Shown: positions 15,984 through 23,946 of the stretch, piece by piece | Layout of the letters: every line of letters starts with the position of its first letter | Numbering within the stretch: the stretch's first letter is position 1 | From: an uncultured Verrucomicrobiota bacterium | GTDB lineage: Bacteria > Verrucomicrobiota > Verrucomicrobiia > Limisphaerales > UBA9464 | DNA length: 37,563 nucleotides | Assembly (NCBI GenBank): GCA_903907925.1 | Contig: CAIVQB010000109.1 | Coordinates: 1 to 37,563, forward strand | Reading direction: 5' to 3' | Notes under the pieces: model-generated | Seen by the model: the letters and a program-made list of their open reading frames with translations, nothing else | What the model was told of the DNA's origin: nothing | Databases searched by the model: none | Made by a program: the position numbers and the translations under genes

Positions 15984-16496
15984 ATGAACACTGAACCCAA
16001 GTCGAACGAACCCCTGCCGGAGTCCGCGGCGGAGAGCACCGTCGAGAGTGTCATCGCGGAGCATCCCTTCCTGCGGGGGCTCACACCCGAGCACCAGCGC
16101 CTGCTCGCCGGCAGCGCGCTGCGGGTGCGGTTCAATCCCGACGAACTCATCTTTCAGGAAGGCGAACCCGCCAATCGTTTCTATCTGATTGAAAAGGGAC
16201 GGGTGTTGTTGGAGTCGCATCTCAAGGACGAGGCGGCCGTTCAGGTTCAAGTCATCGGACCCGGCGATGTGTTGGGCTGGTCGTGGTTGTTCCCGCCGTC
16301 GTTCTGGCATTTCGATGCCCGGGCGAGCGGTCCCGTCACCGCCATTTTCTTCTACGGAACCCGGCTTCGCGAGCAATGCGAACAGGACCGCGATTTCGGC
16401 TTCGAAATGATGAAGCGGATGACCCACGTGGTGATCAACCGCCTGCAAGCCACGCGCGGGCAACTGCTCGCCGCCCGTCGCCGCGGTCCGGATTGA
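15984..16496 (+). CDS. Cyclic nucleotide-binding domain protein without DNA-binding domain
   Basis: A 170-residue cytoplasmic protein. Residues about 25-135 form one CRP-type cNMP-binding beta-barrel: HPFLRGL, RVRFNPDELIFQEGEPANRFYLIEKGRV and GPGDVLGWSWLFPP are characteristic. The phosphate-binding cassette is degenerate (GWSWLFPP, lacking the RxA/S of true cAMP binders), so it may bind another ligand or none. After the barrel only a short helix (FEMMKRMTHVVINRLQATRGQLL) remains; there is no helix-turn-helix. It may therefore act through protein-protein contact or as a ligand sink. It lies 76 bp after the ABC-F gene on the same strand. Confidence 0.85.
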   Translation: MNTEPKSNEPLPESAAESTVESVIAEHPFLRGLTPEHQRLLAGSALRVRFNPDELIFQEGEPANRFYLIEKGRVLLESHLKDEAAVQVQVIGPGDVLGWSWLFPPSFWHFDARASGPVTAIFFYGTRLREQCEQDRDFGFEMMKRMTHVVINRLQATRGQLLAARRRGPD

Positions 16497-16546
16497 ATCG
16501 GTCGTAAGCCCACGGTTCGGTTCACGCCCGAGTCGGTGAGTCCTGC

Positions 16547-18019
16547 CTACGCGAGGATTTCCCGGATCACCGCACCGTGATCGATCTCCAGTCGTTTGCG
16601 TCCGGGAACTTCGAGCCGTCGTGAATCCAGACCGAGTTGCCGCAGGACCGTGGCATGGATGTCGGTGACGTACCGGCGATTGTCCGCAGCGTGGAAGCCG
16701 AGTTCGTCGGTCCGGCCGTATTGGACACCACCCTTCACCCCTCCGCCGGCGAGCCACGCGCTGAAGGCCTGTGGATGATGATCGCGGCCGGTGCCTTCCG
16801 CGCCGGGTGAACGTCCGAACTCGGTGCCGAACACCACGAGCGTGTCATCAAGCAGACCGCGCTGTTTGAGATCCTTCAACAGACCGGCGATCGGTTGATC
16901 GACCTGCTGCGCCAGCGAGGTGTGGTTGGCCTTGATGTCGCTGTGAGCGTCCCACGCGCCGCCGCCGCCCCCACCGTGGAACACCTGGACGAATCGCACG
17001 CCACGCTCCACGAGCCGGCGGGCGACGAGGCAATGTTCTCCGAAGGATTTCGTCGCGTCCTGATCGAGGCCGTAGAGGCTGCGGATGTGCTGGGGTTCGC
17101 GTTCGAGCTGCAGTGTTTCCGGCACGCTGGACTGCATTTGGAAGGCCAGTTCGTAGGACTTGATCCGGGCGCGGAGATTCGCGTCGTCTGGATAGTCAAT
17201 GCCGGCTAGGCGGTTGAGCCGGCCGAGAAGACTGAGGTTGGCGACCTGTTGATCGGCGGTGAGGGTGGCGTCGGCGGGATGAATGAACGGGAGCGGATTT
17301 TTCGGATCGGTATTCAGACGCACGCCGCCGTGTTCGGGCCCGAGATAGGCCGCGCCGTAGGTGAAGGTTCCGCCGCAGCAATCTCCCGTGGGCGCGCCGA
17401 GAACGACGTACTCGGGTAGATTCTCGTTCAACGTCCCCAGACCGTAGGCCATCCAGGCACCGAGGGTCGGGTGCTCCAATTCGCGCGGATGCCGTCCCGT
17501 CTGCCAGGTGAGCTGCGCGCCGTGATCGTTATGAATCGTCCAGAGCGATCGCACCACTGCGAGATCATCGGCACATTCGCCGACGTGACGGAACCAGTCC
17601 CCCACCACCAGACCGCACTCACCGTAATGACGATAGCCCGTCTGAAGGGGCAGGATGACCTTGCGATTGCCGTGCGCCGGGTTGGCGCCGATGACGTCCT
17701 TGCCCTCGGTCGCCAGCACGCCCGCGTACGGCGTTTCGGCGATGGATTTTCCGGCGTATTTCGTCAGCTCCGGCTTCACGTCGAAGCTCTCCACATGGCT
17801 GACGCCACCGCAGAGGAAGATCCAGATCACCGCCTTCGCCCGGGGCGCGAAGTGGGGCGCACCGGTGGGTGGCTGCCACGCCGGAGTGTCTGCCCGCGCG
17901 CCATCGCGGAACAGCATCGCGCCGAGGGCGAGACCGGTGAAACCCATGCCGGTGTCGGCGAGAAACGCGCGGCGCGTGACGCCGGGACATCCGGAGGAAT
18001 GGGGTTGAGGCGGGTTCAT
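16547..18019 (-). CDS. DUF1501 protein with Tat signal (pair 1)
   Basis: A 490-residue exported protein of the DUF1501 family, related to the alkaline phosphatase/sulfatase superfamily but without a proven reaction. The N-terminus is a Tat signal: TRRAFL (15-20), a hydrophobic stretch MGFTGLALGAMLF, then a short ARA. The body has the family marks FLCGGVSHVESFDVKP, the mid-section SYELAFQMQSSVPETLQ, GVRFVQVFHGG, and the C-terminal EFGRSPGAEGTGRDHHPQAFSAW followed by DIHATVLRQLGLDSRRL. The conserved His and Asp residues of these blocks are intact. Its ATG overlaps the stop of the upstream DUF1549/DUF1553 gene by ATGA, so the two are translationally coupled and probably function together. Confidence 0.92.
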   Translation of the reverse strand: MNPPQPHSSGCPGVTRRAFLADTGMGFTGLALGAMLFRDGARADTPAWQPPTGAPHFAPRAKAVIWIFLCGGVSHVESFDVKPELTKYAGKSIAETPYAGVLATEGKDVIGANPAHGNRKVILPLQTGYRHYGECGLVVGDWFRHVGECADDLAVVRSLWTIHNDHGAQLTWQTGRHPRELEHPTLGAWMAYGLGTLNENLPEYVVLGAPTGDCCGGTFTYGAAYLGPEHGGVRLNTDPKNPLPFIHPADATLTADQQVANLSLLGRLNRLAGIDYPDDANLRARIKSYELAFQMQSSVPETLQLEREPQHIRSLYGLDQDATKSFGEHCLVARRLVERGVRFVQVFHGGGGGGAWDAHSDIKANHTSLAQQVDQPIAGLLKDLKQRGLLDDTLVVFGTEFGRSPGAEGTGRDHHPQAFSAWLAGGGVKGGVQYGRTDELGFHAADNRRYVTDIHATVLRQLGLDSRRLEVPGRKRLEIDHGAVIREILA

Positions 18020-20760
18020 CGCACCGTGACGAAATCGTTGTGGTTGAACAGAACGAGAATGAGGTTTTGAGCGGCGCGGGCAAAGGCCTTGTTCGCGAGT
18101 TCGGTGCTGACCGCTGCAGGAGTGAAAAATTCAGCGCACGACTGGCGTTCGGCCTCCGTTGGTCCGCGGGCCAGAATCCGTTGGAAGGCGAGTTCGATGA
18201 AGCGGATGTCGTTGCCGCCGGATTCTGCGGTCAGTTTTGTGGCGAGTGCGCGGGCCTGGCGCGCGGCCAGTTCGCTGTTGCCGAGGGCGAGGGCCTGCTG
18301 GGGCATCACGCTCGGCCGGCGTTCGTAGCATTCGGTCACGCTCGGGCCGTCAAAGATTTGGAGGAATTCCGCCTGCTTTTCCGCAGCGTGACGGAGATAG
18401 ATCGACCGTCGGAAGGAACTCAACGCGAGTTTCTGGTCAATGTCCGGACCGCCACGTTCGAGATCAAGGGCACCCGCTGCGTACAAGAGATTGTCCCTCA
18501 CCGCCTCGGCTTCAAGGCGGCGGGAATTCATCCGCCACAGGAAATCATTGTCCGGATCAATGGCGAGATCGGCGGCGTCGGGCGTCGACGCCATCCTGTA
18601 AGCAGCGCTGGTGACGATGAGGCGGTGGAGGTGTTTTAGGTTCCAGGGTTTGGGATCTGGGGTTTGGGATCTGGCGTCTTGGGAGAGAGGGGCGGAAATT
18701 CCCGAGACCCCAGACCCTAGACCCAAGACCCCATCACCCGGCTTCATCAACTCCGCGGCGAGCCAGTCGAGCAGTTGGGGATGCGTGGGGGGACGACCGT
18801 TCCGGCCGAAGTCGGCGGCGGTGGGGACGAGTCCGCGGCCAAAATGTCGGAGCCAGATGTGGTTCACCGCGACCCGAGCGGTCAGCGGGTTTTCTGGGCG
18901 GACGAGCCATTTTGCCAAGGCCAGTCGACGTCCGCTGCTGGTGGCCGGGAAGGATTCGGCGGGCCGCGGTGTGAAGGCCGCATCCAGCGGTTTCGTGAGG
19001 ATTTTTTCGGCATCGGCCAGTTGTTGATCCGCCGCCATCAACTTCTGTTTCGCACTGACGACGGTGTTTGTCGCGGCAGTAGCCAACGCGGTCTGGGCCT
19101 GATATTGTTTGAGCCGGGCCTCGGCGACGGCGACGGCGCGTTGAAGACGGACGGCGTTGGTCGCCGCCGGGGTGCGGTCCTCGTTTTGCTTTGGGGGATG
19201 GACGCTGCGGTCCGCCTCCACGACGGCCAACAAGGCCGCATGTTTCTTTTCAGTGAGATCGAGACTGAGTCGGGCTTCGTCCCTTTGGGCGGGAGTGGAA
19301 TTGGTCTTGGTGTGTTCCCGAGTCAGAGCCGCACGGGCGGCGGTGAGTGCCGCCTCGCTCGCGGAAATTGTGTCATGAATCACGAACTCGCGGGCGTCAG
19401 GACTCGCCGCCAGCCAGGGCAGTGTTACTTCCTTCACGTCAAGTTTTCCGCCCAAAGCCGCAGGGACCCCGGGTGGAATGATCGCATTGGTGAGGGGATG
19501 TCGTTCGTCGCCGCGGACCAGCACGAAGGTGGGTGTGTTGGTGGCGTCGTAGGCACGAACGAGGCCGTCCTTCACGGTGTCGAGTTGGCCGGGCAACCGG
19601 TCGGTGCGGACGTTGTGCGGTTCGAACACGGCACGCAGGGCGTAGTATTCGCGCTGCGAGATGGGGTCGACCACGTGGTCATGACATTTTGCGCAGCCCA
19701 CGGTGAGGCCGAGGAAGGCCTGTGAGGTATGCTTGACGGTATCTTCCAGCCATTGCTCGCGGGAGAGCATCTTGTAGTTGCGGACCAGAAATCCCGTGGC
19801 GCGCAACGCGTCGGGGTCCTCGGGCGCGAGTTCGTCCGCCGCGAGCATCTCGGTGACCAGGCGGTCGTACGGCTTGTTGGCGTTGAGCGATTCCACGATC
19901 CAATCGCGCCAGCGCCAGATATGCGGCTTCGAATCGCGGACCTGTCCTCCATCCGCCCAACCGGCCCAGTCGCTGTAACGCCACACGTCCATCCAATGAC
20001 GCGCCCAGCGTTCCCCGTGGCGCGGGTCATCGAGCAGGCGATCGACCAGGCGTTCGTAGGCGTCGGGTGAAGGGTCGTCGAGGAAGGCGCGTTGTTCCGC
20101 GGGGGTGGGGTTGAGCCCGATGAGATCGATGGAAACGCGGCGCAGCAGAACTTCTTTCGAGGCTTCCGGACGCGGTTTGAGCCCGCGGGCACTCCATTCG
20201 GCGGCGAGGAAGGAGTCGATTGGATTGCGCGGGGCAAAGGGTGCGACCGTGGGCGCAATGCCCGGAACCGGGGGGCGGACGACAGGATCGAATGGTTGCC
20301 AGCGGTAGCTCTTGAGATAGGCGGCGAACTCGGTGTGTCGCGTGGCTGCCGCCGCGAGTTCGGAACGGGAGGGCGTGTCCTTTGCGTCGCCCGGATTGTG
20401 GCCCAACAGCAATTCGGTTTCGTTGGGAACACCGTCCCCATCGGCGTCTTCCTGCGCGACGAGGGCCAGGCGCGTTTGCAGATCCTTCTTCTTTCCGGCG
20501 GCGGCCAGTTCCTCACCGAGTTTTCGCAGGCGATCGCCGAAGGAATTGTGCGGGAATTCGTCGAGGCTTTCGGGAAACTTTTGGGCGCTGGGCAGGTGAC
20601 AGGTCGTGCAGCGGGCGAGCGATGGGGTGAGAAAACGGCCGTAATGTTTCTCCAGCGCCGCGCGGTTGGCGGGCGTTGCGAAACTCCGGCCGCCCACCAG
20701 ACACGTCCCCAGAACGACGAGCCAAACCCGCCAGACCTGGTTGTTGGAGACTGTCTTCAT
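18016..20760 (-). CDS. DUF1549/DUF1553 protein with N-terminal cytochrome c-like domain (pair 1)
   Basis: A 914-residue exported protein. A signal peptide (1-29) is followed by a small domain with a heme-type CxxCH (Cys51-Cys54-His55), then an EF-hand-like calcium loop DADGDGVPNETE (105-116). DUF1549 (about 176-385) carries a second CxxCH (Cys356, Cys359, His360). Residues 465-590 are Ala/Gln/Lys-rich and probably coiled coil. DUF1553 (about 607-905) closes the protein. Residues about 674-706 are a foreign-looking insert encoded by the inverted repeat at 18643-18741. The two heme motifs suggest electron transfer, which is inferred. It is the first gene of pair 1 and is divergent from pair 2 across 141 bp. 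Confidence 0.92.
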   Translation of the reverse strand: MKTVSNNQVWRVWLVVLGTCLVGGRSFATPANRAALEKHYGRFLTPSLARCTTCHLPSAQKFPESLDEFPHNSFGDRLRKLGEELAAAGKKKDLQTRLALVAQEDADGDGVPNETELLLGHNPGDAKDTPSRSELAAAATRHTEFAAYLKSYRWQPFDPVVRPPVPGIAPTVAPFAPRNPIDSFLAAEWSARGLKPRPEASKEVLLRRVSIDLIGLNPTPAEQRAFLDDPSPDAYERLVDRLLDDPRHGERWARHWMDVWRYSDWAGWADGGQVRDSKPHIWRWRDWIVESLNANKPYDRLVTEMLAADELAPEDPDALRATGFLVRNYKMLSREQWLEDTVKHTSQAFLGLTVGCAKCHDHVVDPISQREYYALRAVFEPHNVRTDRLPGQLDTVKDGLVRAYDATNTPTFVLVRGDERHPLTNAIIPPGVPAALGGKLDVKEVTLPWLAASPDAREFVIHDTISASEAALTAARAALTREHTKTNSTPAQRDEARLSLDLTEKKHAALLAVVEADRSVHPPKQNEDRTPAATNAVRLQRAVAVAEARLKQYQAQTALATAATNTVVSAKQKLMAADQQLADAEKILTKPLDAAFTPRPAESFPATSSGRRLALAKWLVRPENPLTARVAVNHIWLRHFGRGLVPTAADFGRNGRPPTHPQLLDWLAAELMKPGDGVLGLGSGVSGISAPLSQDARSQTPDPKPWNLKHLHRLIVTSAAYRMASTPDAADLAIDPDNDFLWRMNSRRLEAEAVRDNLLYAAGALDLERGGPDIDQKLALSSFRRSIYLRHAAEKQAEFLQIFDGPSVTECYERRPSVMPQQALALGNSELAARQARALATKLTAESGGNDIRFIELAFQRILARGPTEAERQSCAEFFTPAAVSTELANKAFARAAQNLILVLFNHNDFVTVR
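18643..18741. repeat. Inverted-repeat mini-element inserted in frame in a DUF1553 gene
   Basis: The left part holds an exact 14-bp tandem GGTTTGGGATCTGG (18647-18660 and 18661-18674) followed by CGTCTTGGG. The right part (18701-18732) reads on the opposite strand as GGGGTCTTGGGTCTAGGG plus CTGGGGTCTCGGG. Both arms follow the pattern GGGTYTxGGRTCTxGG and face each other around a short spacer. In the protein it yields a Gly/Ser-rich stretch, GDGVLGLGSGVSG and beyond, that interrupts a segment contiguous in the two paralogues. No transposase is present; it looks like a non-autonomous REP-like element. Confidence 0.75.
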
Positions 20761-20901
20761 CCCGGAGATCGATCAGGTGTACCATGCGGCGACCGCGAGG
20801 GCCAAGAGCGGACCTCGGTATCGATGAAAGCCCGACCGACAATCGGCAGGACTTTCCCGAATGGGATCGCGTCGTGTACCGTCTGGATCAGCCTGGTCCG
20901 A
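20761..20901. promoter_or_regulatory. Divergent intergenic region between pair 1 and pair 2
   Basis: This 141-bp gap separates two DUF1549/DUF1553 genes transcribed away from each other, so both promoters must lie here. No strong -35/-10 pair or palindrome stands out by eye. The pair 2 frame is open through the whole gap, with a possible alternative ATG at 20824. The signal peptide begins only at 20902, which is why the later start was preferred. Confidence 0.4.
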
Positions 20902-23900
20902 ATGTCATCGCCCCAACTCCAACGGCTGAAGTCCTCTCTAGCTGCCGGCATCATGGGTATGTTGGCCACTTGGGCGACCGCCGTGGTTGGTGTTGCGGAG
21001 GTTGCCGTCGGTCCGACGAAAGCGGGGCCATCCCATTGGGCATTTCAACCGATCCAGGATCCCAATCTTCCGGCGGCAACGGCTTCCCGTCGATCGACCG
21101 ACACTCCCGTCGACCGGTTCATCGTGGCCCGGTTGACGGAACAAGGGTTGAACCTCGCTCCGGAAGCCACTCGACGGGTGTTGATTCGTCGGGCGGCGTA
21201 TGATTTGACGGGACTCCCCCCGACGCCCGAGGACATCAAGACCTTCCTTGATGATCCCGCGCCGGATGCCTTCGAACGGATGATCGATCGGTACCTGTCC
21301 TCGCCCCGGTATGGTGAACGTTGGGGACGCTGGTGGCTCGACGTGGCCCGATACGCCGACACCAACGGTCAGGACGAGAACAAGGTCATGGCCAATGCCT
21401 GGCGGTATCGCGACTGGGTGATCCGTTCGTTCAACGCCAACCAGCGGTTCGACTCGTTCATCACCGAACAACTCGCGGGTGATCTCCTCTCCACCAACGG
21501 CGTCAGCGAGCAGGCGCTCTTCGACCGCTGGACCGCCACCGGCTTTCTGGTGCTCGGACCCAAGATGCTCGCCGAGCAGGACAAACCCAAGCTGGTGATG
21601 GACATGGTGGATGAACAGATCGACGTCGTCAGCCGGGCGTTCCTGGGTCTGACCGTCGGTTGCGCGCGGTGTCACGATCACAAGTTCGATCCGATCCCGG
21701 CCCGCGACTACTACGCGCTCGCCGGAATTTTCAAGAGCACCAAGACGATGGCGAACCTGTCGTTCGTTTCAAAGTTCAACGAACGAAGAATCACCAGCGC
21801 CTCGCATCTGGAGGCCATTTCCGCTCATGAAGCGGCCGTTCGAGGACGCGGGAAGGAGTTGGAACAGGCCGTCCAGAAGGCCAACGCGGACCTGCTCGCG
21901 GGATGGCGAAACGAGTTGGGATCCAACCTGGCGGCGGCGGGAGCCTTGGAACGTGGGACGGTCCCTCCAAATGCCTCCAGCCGCAGTTCATCGATTCCTG
22001 AAGTGGTCAACCGGCTTCGGGAACGGATGATTCCCGATCCCAAAACCAATTCCGTCAGCCGGATATTACGACGCCTGAAGGATCAACCCGCCGCGTTGGA
22101 GGCATTCCTCGCGAAGATCGACCCTCCCGCGACCAACGCCGCCGCCCAGCAATGGGTGCCCGGTCGGATCGGTGCGGCGTTTCTGGCCACTGGCCACAAC
22201 TACCTGGAGATCCCGTCCTCGCCCGAACTGGAGCCCGCGCATCTCACGGTCGAGGCCTGGATGCGAGCGTCCGAGTTTCCGACCGAAGGCGACGCGCGAC
22301 GCTGGTTGGTGAGCAAGAACGCGAACGAGGAAACCCAGGGTCACTACGCCCTGATGCTGGATCACAACCGGGCAGGGGCGTATCTGAACATCGGTGGTGG
22401 ACGGGAGAATATCTATACCGTCTGGAGTTCGGACCCGGTGTTGAAACCCGACCAATGGTATCATCTCGCGCTGACCTACGATGGGTCGATGCTGCGCCTG
22501 TTTATGAACGGTCAACTGGCAGGTGAAACGGCCGTCAACCGTCCGCGGGTTCCGGGAACGGGTCCGCTGGTGCTCGGCCGGCGGCCGGACGGGTTCGTGA
22601 ATTTCAAGGGCACGCTGGATGAAGTGCGGGTCCATCGGCGGGCACTGGCGGCGGCGGAAGTGAAGGATCGATTCGAACATCCGGAGACGCCGTCCGGTGG
22701 CGACGTCGTGGCGCGTTGGGACTTCAACGATCTTTCCGAGAGCGAACGCGAGGCACTGGCATTTGCTGAAACCCGTGACGCCCTGTTTGGACCGGGCGGC
22801 GTTCTGGCGTTGCCCAAGGATCCGCGGCCGTTGTATCCAGCCTCGACCCGGGAGGCCATCAACGTTGCGGAGAAGGCGTTGGACGCATTGAAGTCGAGCG
22901 CGCCGCCGCCCCTGGAATTCGCCCTCGCCGTCGAGGAGGACAAGCCGGTGGATTTGCCGGTTCATCTTCGCGGGAGTCACCTGAACCTGGCCAAGGATCC
23001 GGTTCCGCGCGGATTCGTCCAGGTGGCGTTCAAGGCGGGGCCGACGCGGTTGCCGGCCGAGCAAAGTGGACGACTCGAATTGGCGCACTGGCTCACCGGC
23101 CCGGACAATCCGCTCACCGCCCGGGTCATCGTGAACCGCATCTGGCAGGCGCATTTCGGCGAAGGCCTGGTCCGGTCACCGGACAACTTTGGCGTGCGCG
23201 GCGAGGTGCCGTCGCATCCGGAATTGCTGGACTGGCTGGCCCGCGAGTTAATGCGGACCGGCTGGGATGTGAAGCGCCTGCACCGGTTGATTCTCTCGAG
23301 CGCAACCTGGCGGCAGTCCGGCGGCAGTAGGGAAGAGGGGCGAGGAAAGTCGGAGGGAATTTCTGTGGGCAACGCCGCGGATCCGGATGACAGGTTGCTC
23401 TGGCATTTTCCCAGGCAACGATTGGAGGCGGAAATGATCCGCGATGCACTGCTCGCGGTCTCGGGCCGTCTCGATGTCGCTCTCGGCGGATCGCTGGTGG
23501 ATTGGAAGAACGACGAGTACACGCCGAACGACGCGGTGTCCGCCGCCTCCGTCCGGCGTTCGGTCTACCTGCCGATCGTGCGCGACCGGGTGTTCGACGT
23601 GTTCACCATTTTCGATTTTGCCAATCCGAGTGTCGGCACTTCCAAGCGAACCCCGACGGTCGTCTCCCATCAGGCGTTGTTCTTTCTCAACAGTCCGTTG
23701 GTGAAAGAAAGCGCTCGTGGATTTGCTGAATCCCTGCGGACGGCCTCCGCGTCGGATCTCCCGCGCCGGGTGGGCCTGGCCTATGAACGTGCCTTCGGCC
23801 GGTTGCCGACCCCGGCTGAAACGGATCGGGCTCTCGAATTTGTCCGCCGAGCGACGCGCGGAACCGGGAGCGCACCCGAACTCGCGGCCTGGACCGCCTG

Positions 23901-23946
23901 GTGCCAGATGCTGTTTGCCGCCAACGAATTCGTGTATCGGGAATGA
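20902..23946 (+). CDS. DUF1549/DUF1553 protein with internal LamG-like domain (pair 2)
   Basis: A 1014-residue exported protein. The ATG at 20902 gives a signal peptide (basic QLQRLKSS, hydrophobic SLAAGIMGMLATWATAVVGVA). DUF1549 spans about 65-275 and contains CxxCH (Cys254-Cys257-His258) in GCARCHDHKFDPIPARDYYAL. A concanavalin-like LamG domain spans about 420-593, with TVEAWMRAS, WYHLALTYDGS and GTLDEVRVHRRAL as its clear blocks. DUF1553 spans about 720-1010, with NPLTARVIVNRIWQAHFGEGLV and LHRLILSSATWRQ. A purine-rich stretch encoding SGGSREEGRGKSEG sits inside DUF1553. The LamG domain suggests glycan or cell-surface binding (inferred). The stop overlaps the DUF1501 gene by ATGA. Confidence 0.92.
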   Translation: MSSPQLQRLKSSLAAGIMGMLATWATAVVGVAEVAVGPTKAGPSHWAFQPIQDPNLPAATASRRSTDTPVDRFIVARLTEQGLNLAPEATRRVLIRRAAYDLTGLPPTPEDIKTFLDDPAPDAFERMIDRYLSSPRYGERWGRWWLDVARYADTNGQDENKVMANAWRYRDWVIRSFNANQRFDSFITEQLAGDLLSTNGVSEQALFDRWTATGFLVLGPKMLAEQDKPKLVMDMVDEQIDVVSRAFLGLTVGCARCHDHKFDPIPARDYYALAGIFKSTKTMANLSFVSKFNERRITSASHLEAISAHEAAVRGRGKELEQAVQKANADLLAGWRNELGSNLAAAGALERGTVPPNASSRSSSIPEVVNRLRERMIPDPKTNSVSRILRRLKDQPAALEAFLAKIDPPATNAAAQQWVPGRIGAAFLATGHNYLEIPSSPELEPAHLTVEAWMRASEFPTEGDARRWLVSKNANEETQGHYALMLDHNRAGAYLNIGGGRENIYTVWSSDPVLKPDQWYHLALTYDGSMLRLFMNGQLAGETAVNRPRVPGTGPLVLGRRPDGFVNFKGTLDEVRVHRRALAAAEVKDRFEHPETPSGGDVVARWDFNDLSESEREALAFAETRDALFGPGGVLALPKDPRPLYPASTREAINVAEKALDALKSSAPPPLEFALAVEEDKPVDLPVHLRGSHLNLAKDPVPRGFVQVAFKAGPTRLPAEQSGRLELAHWLTGPDNPLTARVIVNRIWQAHFGEGLVRSPDNFGVRGEVPSHPELLDWLARELMRTGWDVKRLHRLILSSATWRQSGGSREEGRGKSEGISVGNAADPDDRLLWHFPRQRLEAEMIRDALLAVSGRLDVALGGSLVDWKNDEYTPNDAVSAASVRRSVYLPIVRDRVFDVFTIFDFANPSVGTSKRTPTVVSHQALFFLNSPLVKESARGFAESLRTASASDLPRRVGLAYERAFGRLPTPAETDRALEFVRRATRGTGSAPELAAWTAWCQMLFAANEFVYRE

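Noticed and set aside
20092-20901. Upstream part of the pair 2 DUF1549/DUF1553 reading frame
   Set aside because: It overlaps the divergent pair 1 gene in antisense and has no family similarity; a signal peptide starts at 20902.
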